From the NCBI GenBank assembly GCA_937901365.1, contig CALCEF010000141.1, forward strand, positions 1 through 13,270: a stretch of 13,270 nucleotides of DNA. Direction: 5' to 3'. The notes beneath the pieces are model-generated. The model had not been told where the DNA came from, searched no databases, and saw nothing but the letters and a program-made list of their open reading frames with translations. This document shows positions 1 to 5,524 of the stretch, one piece after another. This DNA is from an uncultured euryarchaeote (GTDB lineage: Archaea > Thermoplasmatota > Poseidoniia > Poseidoniales > Thalassarchaeaceae). The number at the start of each line of letters is the position of its first letter. The stretch's first letter is position 1. The position numbers were made by a program, and so were the translations under genes.

Positions 1-89
1 CGCTCCAATTGCGTCTCAGTACGCCCTTCTTTGGTAGGTGGCAAACGGTGTTCTGTCCGCCCCTCAAGGACGATTTCAGCCTCGGTCAA
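1..89 (-). CDS. Possible 5' part of an unidentified gene downstream of purM (cut by window edge)
   Basis: A minus-strand reading frame stays open for 29 codons from a TTG at 89-87 to the window edge, in the same frame as purM and just after its stop codon. The start is supported by GAGGTGAT at 100-93, a strong Shine-Dalgarno match that overlaps the purM stop and leaves five bases between its GGTG core and the TTG. The visible peptide is charged and begins roughly (M)TEAEIVLEGRTEHRLPP. I do not recognise a family from so short a piece. The tight placement suggests an operon with purM. The ATG at 94-92 is not usable because TGA follows after one codon. It could also be chance, since only 89 bases are visible. 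Confidence 0.42.
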   Translation of the reverse strand, partial: MTEAEIVLEGRTEHRLPPTKEGRTETQLE

Positions 90-92
90 TGC

Positions 93-100
93 ATCACCTC
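93..100 (-). promoter_or_regulatory. Shine-Dalgarno site overlapping the purM stop codon
   Basis: On the minus strand the bases GAGGTGAT overlap the last two bases of the purM stop codon and are complementary to the 3' end of archaeal 16S rRNA. The site is the main reason to accept the TTG at 89 as a start of a following gene. Confidence 0.45.
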
Positions 101-1223
101 AGTAGTGCTCAAAGACAATCTCAGGATTGCAATGTGTGACTTTGTGTCCATGGTCGCGAACCTCACCGACCACTTGAGTTCCTTCAAGGCGGCCCGCCAC
201 CCATTCGCAGACAGCATCCGCATGGTCAGAATCCACGACGAGAACCATGCCCATTCCGAGGTTGAATGTGCGGGCCATTTCCCAATCTGAGATTCCACCA
301 GTCGATTGAATCCAATCAAATTCGGGAAGAACCGGGAGTGGATTTTCAATATGCCAACCCAGAGTGTCATGCAATCGTAGTAGATTGGACAACCCCCCTC
401 CGGTGACGTGACAAATGCCGTGTAGTGCATCTGCGGGGCACGGTCCATTCCCGGCCCGACAAGCATCGATGAGGTCAGTGACAGGATCGACATAGATTCG
501 AGTTGGATTGAGAAGAACTTCACCCAACATAACGTCACCGTCACCCATTCGGACGATGTCTCGCCCAGGATGTTCAGTGGCGAACGGCGCTGCATCCGTG
601 TACGAAAGGCCGCTCAATTCCACGACCTTACGCACCAGTGAAAATCCATTGGAGTGCACACCACTTGCAGGCAACCCAATCATGACATCTCCAGATTGAA
701 TATTGGCGCCTGTAATCGCTGCACCTTTGGGTAGCCAGCCCAGCGCGGTTCCGGAGAGATCTAGTTCGGTAACGATGCCTGGAAGACTCGCAGTTTCCCC
801 ACCAGCGAGTGTAACTCGGGCGATTCGACAAGCTTCAGCGAGACTTGCACCGATGGCTGCGTGTTGTTCAGGGTCTGGCTTTGGAACAGCGATGTAGTCG
901 ACAAAAGCGATGGCTTCTGCGCCCACGCATAGTAGGTCGTTGACATTCATCGCCATGCAATCGATTCCGACACCACTCCAATGACCCATCATCGAAGCGA
1001 TTTGCAACTTGCTTCCAACCCCATCGGTGGCCAATGCCAGCAGGTTGTCTCCAAATTCGATTAGACCTCCAAATCCTCCGGGCAAATCGACAGGTGCTCC
1101 AGGGGTGCCAGCCGCTCGAACAGAACGCGAAAGCGCTCCGACCAGTGATGCGACTGAAGCCCCTTCTAGGTCGATGTCGACACCGCTACTCGCGTAGTCC
1201 AGACCCTCAGCCTCGTCGCTCAT
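99..1223 (-). CDS. purM: Phosphoribosylformylglycinamidine cyclo-ligase (AIR synthetase)
   Basis: PurM catalyses the ATP-dependent ring closure of formylglycinamidine ribonucleotide to aminoimidazole ribonucleotide in cytoplasmic de novo purine synthesis. The 374-residue product carries the family motifs in order: an N-terminal YASSGVDI-type segment (10-17), ATDGVGSK (65-72), GIDCMAMNVNDLL (87-98), LAGGETASLPGI (139-150), the GLPASGVHSNG loop (183-193), HVTGGG (272-277) and FNLGMGMVLVV (320-330). These cover the PurM/PurL-type ATP-binding core and the C-terminal AIRS domain. Length is slightly above the usual ~345. The ATG at 1223 is chosen because the conserved N-terminal segment follows at once; no convincing ribosome site precedes it, so the mRNA may be leaderless. 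It is divergent from the lipoprotein gene across a 122-bp spacer and may be followed on the same strand by another gene. Confidence 0.96.
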   Translation of the reverse strand: MSDEAEGLDYASSGVDIDLEGASVASLVGALSRSVRAAGTPGAPVDLPGGFGGLIEFGDNLLALATDGVGSKLQIASMMGHWSGVGIDCMAMNVNDLLCVGAEAIAFVDYIAVPKPDPEQHAAIGASLAEACRIARVTLAGGETASLPGIVTELDLSGTALGWLPKGAAITGANIQSGDVMIGLPASGVHSNGFSLVRKVVELSGLSYTDAAPFATEHPGRDIVRMGDGDVMLGEVLLNPTRIYVDPVTDLIDACRAGNGPCPADALHGICHVTGGGLSNLLRLHDTLGWHIENPLPVLPEFDWIQSTGGISDWEMARTFNLGMGMVLVVDSDHADAVCEWVAGRLEGTQVVGEVRDHGHKVTHCNPEIVFEHY

Positions 1224-1315
1224 CGGTTAATGCGAGTCGCAGCCCCCCCTTCATGATGCCGTCATCGACCGTTTCGCTCTACGAACAGGGCCGCAGCAGA
1301 CTTCATACCCCGACC

Positions 1316-1332
1316 CACCCCCTCCGGGGGTG
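1316..1332 (+). promoter_or_regulatory. GC-rich hairpin just upstream of the lipoprotein start
   Basis: CACCCCC (1316-1322) and GGGGGTG (1326-1332) form a perfect 7-bp stem with a TCC loop, ending 13 bases before the ATG at 1346. No T-run follows, so it is not a standard terminator. It lies in the 122-bp spacer between the divergent purM and lipoprotein genes, where I see no clear TATA box. It may be a 5'-leader structure affecting translation; the role is inference. Confidence 0.4.
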
Positions 1333-1345
1333 CGGAAGTGAAGTG

Positions 1346-4258
1346 ATGACCACGCAACGACGACTCCTCGTGCTGCTGATGACGACCCTCTTACTCGGTA
1401 CCGGCCTAGCCGGTTGCTTGGGTGGAGATGATGGTGGAGGTGCAACAGAACCGACGCCAGATCCAGATGGCGAAACAGGTGGAGATACCACCTTCGCAGA
1501 TTCAGATGGTGATGGAATTGTCGACCTTCTTGATCAGTGTGCAGATACACCTGCAGGCACCACTGTGGATTGGTCAGGTTGTCCCGAAGCCGCAGATACG
1601 GATGGCGATGGCGTCATCGACGATGATGACGATTGTCCTGGCACAGCAACAGATGCTGAAGTTGATGCCAACGGTTGTGAGATTGTATACGACACCGATG
1701 GTGACGGAGTAGAGGATGGCCTAGACGCCTGTCCTGGCACTTTGGCGGGCATCGAGGTTGATGCCAACGGTTGCGAAGTCGTCTACGATGCAGACAATGA
1801 TGGTGTGCAGGATGCTGATGACTTGTGCGCGGATACCGAAGATGGTGTCGAAGTGGATGCCGATGGCTGCGCAGTGCCACAAGACAGTGATGGCGATGGT
1901 GTTCTCGATGACGATGATCAGTGCCCAGACACACCCTCTGGAATTACAGTAGACGAGAACGGTTGTGAGATTGTTACCGGCCCCGTAATCGAAGTGAAGA
2001 TTGGTGTCTTGACACCGCGTACAGGTGACAATTCGCACCTTTCAGAAGGTCTTGAAAATGCAGCGCAGATGGCCGTTGAGGACATCAATGCAGCCCAGAG
2101 TGCTTACGAATTTTCATTGGTCTACTTTGACACAGAATCTTCTGGCTCAAAAGGCAGTGTAGGGTCTTGGTCATTGATTGAGGGCGATGGCGTATCTGGA
2201 ATTATTGGCGGCGCATCCTATTCGGTTTTAGACAATGCATTCACACCCCCACCCAACCAAAATCAAGCCAAACCCATTCAGCACCAAATTCCAATCATCA
2301 CCCCATTTGTAGCGGACGGTGGATTGGAAGAGATCTCTGATGATGGCCTAATGTGGCGTGTGATTCCCAGCGAATCAGACAGCGCTAATGGGGCTTTGAT
2401 GTGGTCCAATATTTACGAATTAAACAATCTTGCAATTTTCTACGAGGATAGTGGATTCGGTCGTTCATCTGAGAGGATCTTCTCGGCGTCTTATGATGAA
2501 TCCAGCATATGTGCTACCCTACCTTACCCAACCAATCCTACCGATGCTCAAATTGAGGCCGCTCGCGATGAGGCCGTTGACCTTGGTTGTGAAAATGCCG
2601 TCCTCTTCTCCAAAGATACAGACGCAGCGAGATTGATTGTGAAAATCAAGGGTGTTCTTCCAGAAGCAAGAATCGTAGCATCTCACCAATCTGGTTATGC
2701 AGAATTCCCAGAACTCATGGCCCCTAGTGTGCGTAACCTTGCACTCGGTGTTGTTGGAGCCAATGCTTCACAGACATGGGAATCACCTCTCCAATCCAAT
2801 TTCGAGGCCGATTATCTGGACGCCTTCGGCTCAAATGCACCATCTCATGCCGGCTCAGCCTACGATGCAATGATGATTATGGCACAAGCTGCAATTCAAG
2901 CGGGCTCTAGTACAGGTAGCGATATCAAGGCAGCCATCCCTACAGTCGGAACTGGCTATTCCGGAATTGGAGGCACAATCACCTTCGACGCATATGGAAA
3001 TACGCCCGAGATGATGTTTGATCTATTCCGCTTCGAGGAAGCGGGCGACACCGACAACGATGGTGAAGTTGACATGACGTTTGAGGAGATGGGATACTGG
3101 AATTCATGGGATGGAATCTCCTCTCAATGCCGTTCCAATGCAGGAACCGTAGTCATCGGTATGCTCAGCCCACAAACGGGAATCCATTCCCCTTACGCCC
3201 AAGGTGAGGAAAATGGCGTCCAATTGGGTGTCGATCTACTCAACATCAATCAGCGTGGTACTTGCTTTAGCTTGACGATTGCCGACACTCAATCAACGCA
3301 ATCAGGGGCTGCGAGCGCAATGCAGAATCTGGTGAATGCTGGTGTGGTCGGTGTCATTGGCCCTCACTCAACAGAGGAAGCCATCGGAGCACTGGTGGTC
3401 GCCGAAGCAAACAACGTGCCGATGATTACCTTCGGCGCTTTCTCAAACGAAGCCATGGAAAGTGCATGGGAGGGTTGTGGAGTCACATGTACACCTTCTG
3501 ACTATGGATATCTTTGGCGAGTATCCCCTGGCCAAGACCATCACGTATCTGCTCTGTCCGCACACATTTCGAACGGTGGTTACACCGATGTCGCCATCTT
3601 GAATGATGCTGGCAAAGACAACACTGCGATTGCAACCGCCCTCAGCACAGCGCTTGGAAGCACCTGTTCAGAACAATCATTCCCTGTGGGTCAAACCGAT
3701 TTCAGCACTGAAATTTCAGCCCTATCTGGATGTGATGCAGTTGTAATTCTGGCAGAGTCAACCGATGGTGCTGCGATCCTTGCTGAAATACACACTCAAG
3801 CATTGGACATCGCCAAAATCGGTGGCCATGGAATGGGTGACATCTCCATGGAAGACACAGTCTCAGACCCAGCACACATGGACGGATTGACAGGTATTCG
3901 CATGGGAATCGATCACGATTTGGCCGAGTATGATCACGAACTGAAATATGTGTACATGATGAATTATGGAACCGAATTGCAATCGTATGCAGCATGGGCT
4001 GGAGACGCCTCTCTCATCCTTGGAACAGCAGTACTGTTGGCCGATGTGGGTTCTCACACAGCAACTCCACAGAGAGTCAATGAACACGGTATTTCAGCCG
4101 CAGCGGATCAATATGCTGTGAGTAGCGGTGAAATTTCATTGAGCACAGTCGATGGTGAAACCAGTCACACCAACCTCGATGTCTATGAATGGAGTAACAC
4201 TGGTGAATTCACAGAGATCGGCCGCTGGCGCGAAGACCTCGGCTTGGTCATGTTCTGA
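1346..4258 (+). CDS. Lipoprotein with five TSP3 Ca-binding repeats and two tandem LivK-like ligand-binding domains
   Basis: The 970-residue product is a predicted surface-anchored solute receptor. Residues 1-24 form a lipoprotein signal: RR, a hydrophobic stretch, then lipobox LAGC with Cys24. A Gly/Asp/Glu/Thr-rich linker follows. Residues 52-211 are five consecutive 32-residue thrombospondin type 3 repeats, each starting with a DxDxDGxxD-type loop and holding cysteines at repeat positions 14 and 28. Two type-1 periplasmic-binding (LivK/Peripla_BP_6) domains follow, at about 217-595 (begins VKIGVLTPRTG) and 602-970 (begins VVIGMLSPQTG). Both carry an equivalent cysteine pair, C389/C415 and C774/C796, likely disulphides. 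A further Ca-type loop, DTDNDGEVD, lies at 568-576. The frame is open back to 1034 inside antisense purM, but the ATG at 1346 begins the signal peptide. No ABC permease or ATPase for branched-chain amino acids is adjacent, so the ligand is unknown. The last 11 bp overlap the convergent hydrolase gene. Confidence 0.9.
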   Translation: MTTQRRLLVLLMTTLLLGTGLAGCLGGDDGGGATEPTPDPDGETGGDTTFADSDGDGIVDLLDQCADTPAGTTVDWSGCPEAADTDGDGVIDDDDDCPGTATDAEVDANGCEIVYDTDGDGVEDGLDACPGTLAGIEVDANGCEVVYDADNDGVQDADDLCADTEDGVEVDADGCAVPQDSDGDGVLDDDDQCPDTPSGITVDENGCEIVTGPVIEVKIGVLTPRTGDNSHLSEGLENAAQMAVEDINAAQSAYEFSLVYFDTESSGSKGSVGSWSLIEGDGVSGIIGGASYSVLDNAFTPPPNQNQAKPIQHQIPIITPFVADGGLEEISDDGLMWRVIPSESDSANGALMWSNIYELNNLAIFYEDSGFGRSSERIFSASYDESSICATLPYPTNPTDAQIEAARDEAVDLGCENAVLFSKDTDAARLIVKIKGVLPEARIVASHQSGYAEFPELMAPSVRNLALGVVGANASQTWESPLQSNFEADYLDAFGSNAPSHAGSAYDAMMIMAQAAIQAGSSTGSDIKAAIPTVGTGYSGIGGTITFDAYGNTPEMMFDLFRFEEAGDTDNDGEVDMTFEEMGYWNSWDGISSQCRSNAGTVVIGMLSPQTGIHSPYAQGEENGVQLGVDLLNINQRGTCFSLTIADTQSTQSGAASAMQNLVNAGVVGVIGPHSTEEAIGALVVAEANNVPMITFGAFSNEAMESAWEGCGVTCTPSDYGYLWRVSPGQDHHVSALSAHISNGGYTDVAILNDAGKDNTAIATALSTALGSTCSEQSFPVGQTDFSTEISALSGCDAVVILAESTDGAAILAEIHTQALDIAKIGGHGMGDISMEDTVSDPAHMDGLTGIRMGIDHDLAEYDHELKYVYMMNYGTELQSYAAWAGDASLILGTAVLLADVGSHTATPQRVNEHGISAAADQYAVSSGEISLSTVDGETSHTNLDVYEWSNTGEFTEIGRWREDLGLVMF
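1499..1978 (+). repeat. Five in-frame tandem 96-bp repeats encoding TSP3 Ca-binding units
   Basis: Five units of exactly 96 bp (32 codons) lie end to end, seen from the equally spaced codon before the ..GC cysteine at 1565, 1661, 1757, 1853 and 1949. Units 2 and 3 share a near-identical stretch at about 1661-1678 and 1757-1774 (GTTGATGCCAACGGTTG). The others are diverged at DNA level but keep the protein pattern, pointing to old duplications plus one more recent exchange. Confidence 0.88.
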
Positions 4259-4880
4259 GAGCATCCAAGCAGATTTCGGCCGCCCTTTGGAAGTGCGACT
4301 TCGCATTTTGCATGCGATGCCCATCATCGAGTTCGATGAGTTCAACCACCTTCGCTTGTTCTTTTGCAACTCGCCTTGAATTTTCAAGGGGCACAACATC
4401 ATCCTGAATTCCATGTAGGATTACAGTTGGGTGATTCAATTCAGGCCAGGACATTTCTTCTGCGGTTTGCATGAAATCCCAACCAAGTGTCATCTCAAGT
4501 TCAAATCCACGATATTCGTATGCATCGGTGTCCTCCCACCGCTTCATTTCCTCAACGGTAAGTCGGTCATGCCACATTTCTGCAAGCCCGAAGGCAGGGG
4601 CGATGAGCAACAATCCAAACGACGCATCCGGTCGTAGCGCACTGGCGTTTGCAGCGGCCAAACCACCCATTGAGGAACCCACGACAAGATCAAAATCGCC
4701 GGCATCAATATGCTCGAGCAACACTCCGGTTTCTTGCTCAATATTCCAACCGTTTGCAGACATGATCGGTGCGACAACATCCCAGCCCAATTCCTCGATC
4801 ATGTGAGTCGGCTTTCCACCATTAGGAGAGCCTTCGAATCCGTGAGCGAACAGAACTCGCATATCATCCGCCCATCGCAT
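4248..4880 (-). CDS. Small alpha/beta-hydrolase, YqiA/esterase-like
   Basis: The 210-residue product is a probable cytoplasmic serine esterase of the alpha/beta-hydrolase fold, similar in size and start to YqiA-type (UPF0227) proteins. The visible features are the oxyanion-side HGFEGSP (13-19), the nucleophile elbow GSSMGG with Ser70, an acid residue in HGIQDDVVP (Asp160 or Asp161) and the catalytic His188 in DDGHRM. No signal peptide or membrane segment is seen. The substrate is unknown. The ATG at 4880 lies three bases after the stop of the PPC-domain gene, so the two are probably co-transcribed. A second ATG at 4862 (Met7) immediately precedes the conserved RVLFAHG strand and is an equally reasonable start. 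The 3' end overlaps the convergent lipoprotein gene by 11 bp. Confidence 0.85.
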   Translation of the reverse strand: MRWADDMRVLFAHGFEGSPNGGKPTHMIEELGWDVVAPIMSANGWNIEQETGVLLEHIDAGDFDLVVGSSMGGLAAANASALRPDASFGLLLIAPAFGLAEMWHDRLTVEEMKRWEDTDAYEYRGFELEMTLGWDFMQTAEEMSWPELNHPTVILHGIQDDVVPLENSRRVAKEQAKVVELIELDDGHRMQNAKSHFQRAAEICLDALRT

Positions 4881-4883
4881 TTT

Positions 4884-5312
4884 CTAGTCAAATTCTAGTC
4901 CGAGCAACTCAAAGTCAGCGAGAGGGCAACGCGTCATCATCGCATGATCCATGACCCTGATGTGAATTTCAGCTACAACATGGACCGTTGCTTGGAATAG
5001 ATGGCCCGCATGTACATTGTTGTCATCATCCGACCAGCAGCAGTGGATATGGGTGAACGGTTCTCCCTGCTTTGTGCGAGCAATATTGCCTGAGAGGCTT
5101 ACCAATTCAGATGGCGGGTCCAATGGTCGTCTTTGGTAAACGCCTTCTTCATTCATGTAACCATATTGATTGTCACGAGTTCGACCAATACCGCTCGTAA
5201 TCGCGGCCGCATCGAATCCAAGATTATCTGCCAGTTCCTTTAGTGCTGCATGAATTTCTTCCCCGGGGTCAAGCCGCACGAGGATGTCACTTCCTGAACG
5301 TGTGTGTTCCAT
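4884..5312 (-). CDS. PPC/DUF296 domain protein (AT-hook-associated PD1-like)
   Basis: The 142-residue product matches the single-domain PPC (DUF296) family: small trimeric proteins of poorly known role in prokaryotes, sometimes treated as DNA-binding because the plant relatives carry AT-hooks; no AT-hook is seen here. Support comes from the N-terminal GSDILVRLDPGEEI (7-20), LSGNI (73-77), the histidine motif HIH (88-90) and HAGHL (101-105), followed by a beta-rich AEIHIRV segment. The family start is typical at Met1 (ATG at 5312). The frame is open upstream to 5447, but those 45 extra residues are low in family-like content and overlap the inverted repeats of the spacer, so I reject the longer form. 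It is the first gene of a probable two-gene operon with the hydrolase and is divergent from mcm. Whether it binds DNA is unknown. Confidence 0.82.
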   Translation of the reverse strand: MEHTRSGSDILVRLDPGEEIHAALKELADNLGFDAAAITSGIGRTRDNQYGYMNEEGVYQRRPLDPPSELVSLSGNIARTKQGEPFTHIHCCWSDDDNNVHAGHLFQATVHVVAEIHIRVMDHAMMTRCPLADFELLGLEFD

Positions 5313-5365
5313 GCCCTCGGCTCCCTTTAGGCCGTTCAAAGGCCTTCCCTTCAAAATGGTAGGAA

Positions 5366-5377
5366 TTCCAATTGGAA
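5366..5377. promoter_or_regulatory. Dyad 1, TTCCAATTGGAA palindrome
   Basis: A perfect 12-bp palindrome lies 53 bp upstream of the PPC start. It shares its half-sites with two further dyads to the right. No G-run follows on either side at the ORB spacing, so it looks like a degenerate origin box or an operator half of the cluster. Confidence 0.5.
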
Positions 5378-5381
5378 AACC

Positions 5382-5392
5382 TTCCATTGGAA
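5382..5392. promoter_or_regulatory. Dyad 2, TTCCA-T-TGGAA
   Basis: A perfect 5-bp inverted repeat around one central base, with its centre about 15.5 bp from that of dyad 1. It is followed by AATCGCGATGG, which lacks the full G-run of an origin box. Confidence 0.5.
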
Positions 5393-5431
5393 ATCGCGAT
5401 GGCCCTGACAGCCCGCATCGTAGGCTTCTGA

Positions 5432-5451
5432 TTCCAGTGGAAATCATGGGG
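5432..5451 (+). promoter_or_regulatory. ORB-like element (dyad TTCCAGTGGAAA plus G-string)
   Basis: The dyad TTCCAGTGGAAA (5432-5443) is followed after four bases by GGGG (5448-5451). As I recall the archaeal origin recognition box bound by Orc1/Cdc6, it consists of this same dyad core followed by a short A-rich spacer and a G-string on one side, at this spacing. It lies 73 bp upstream of the mcm start. The match is by eye and only one copy is complete, so the origin role is inference. Confidence 0.5.
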
Positions 5452-5512
5452 TTTGGACCTCTTCTTCCACTAAGTTAATGGGATACGGATTATCGATGCG
5501 AATGCCCTGCGC

Positions 5513-5517
5513 GGAGG
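5513..5517 (+). promoter_or_regulatory. Ribosome binding site of mcm
   Basis: GGAGG lies seven bases before the ATG at 5525, an ideal spacing that fixes this start over the out-of-frame ATG at 5518. Confidence 0.75.
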
Positions 5518-5524
5518 ATGTCAG

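Larger units (their letters stand above)
5313..5524. other. Divergent spacer between the PPC gene and mcm
   Basis: This 212-bp gap is the longest non-coding stretch in the window and separates leftward (PPC-hydrolase) from rightward (mcm-gatE) transcription. It contains three TTCCA/TGGAA dyads, an EcoRI-like palindrome GGAATTCC (5362-5369) abutting the first one, and the mcm ribosome site. A weak AT-rich AAGTTAATG at about 5473-5480 could serve an mcm promoter, but no clear BRE/TATA pair stands out. It is a candidate replication origin or shared control region. Confidence 0.6.

Noticed and set aside
86..595. 169-codon minus-strand frame overlapping the purM 3' half
   Set aside because: It is out of frame within purM, whose conserved motifs run through this stretch.
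1034..1345. N-terminal extension of the lipoprotein frame back to 1034
   Set aside because: It lies antisense within purM, has no protein-like composition, and would bury the lipoprotein signal peptide that begins at the ATG at 1346.
1499..1978. Regular 96-bp repeats as a possible CRISPR or other non-coding array
   Set aside because: The units are contiguous, in frame and keep a Ca-binding protein pattern; there are no unique spacers.
1251..2038. Several minus-strand open frames opposite the TSP3 repeats, some His-rich
   Set aside because: They are mirror effects of the Asp/Gly-rich repeats on the plus strand (GAT/GTC read backwards); none looks like a protein family.
5313..5447. Longer start (5447) for the PPC-domain gene
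   Set aside because: The extra 45 residues do not resemble the family N-terminus and would cover the dyad repeats; the ATG at 5312 fits the normal domain start.
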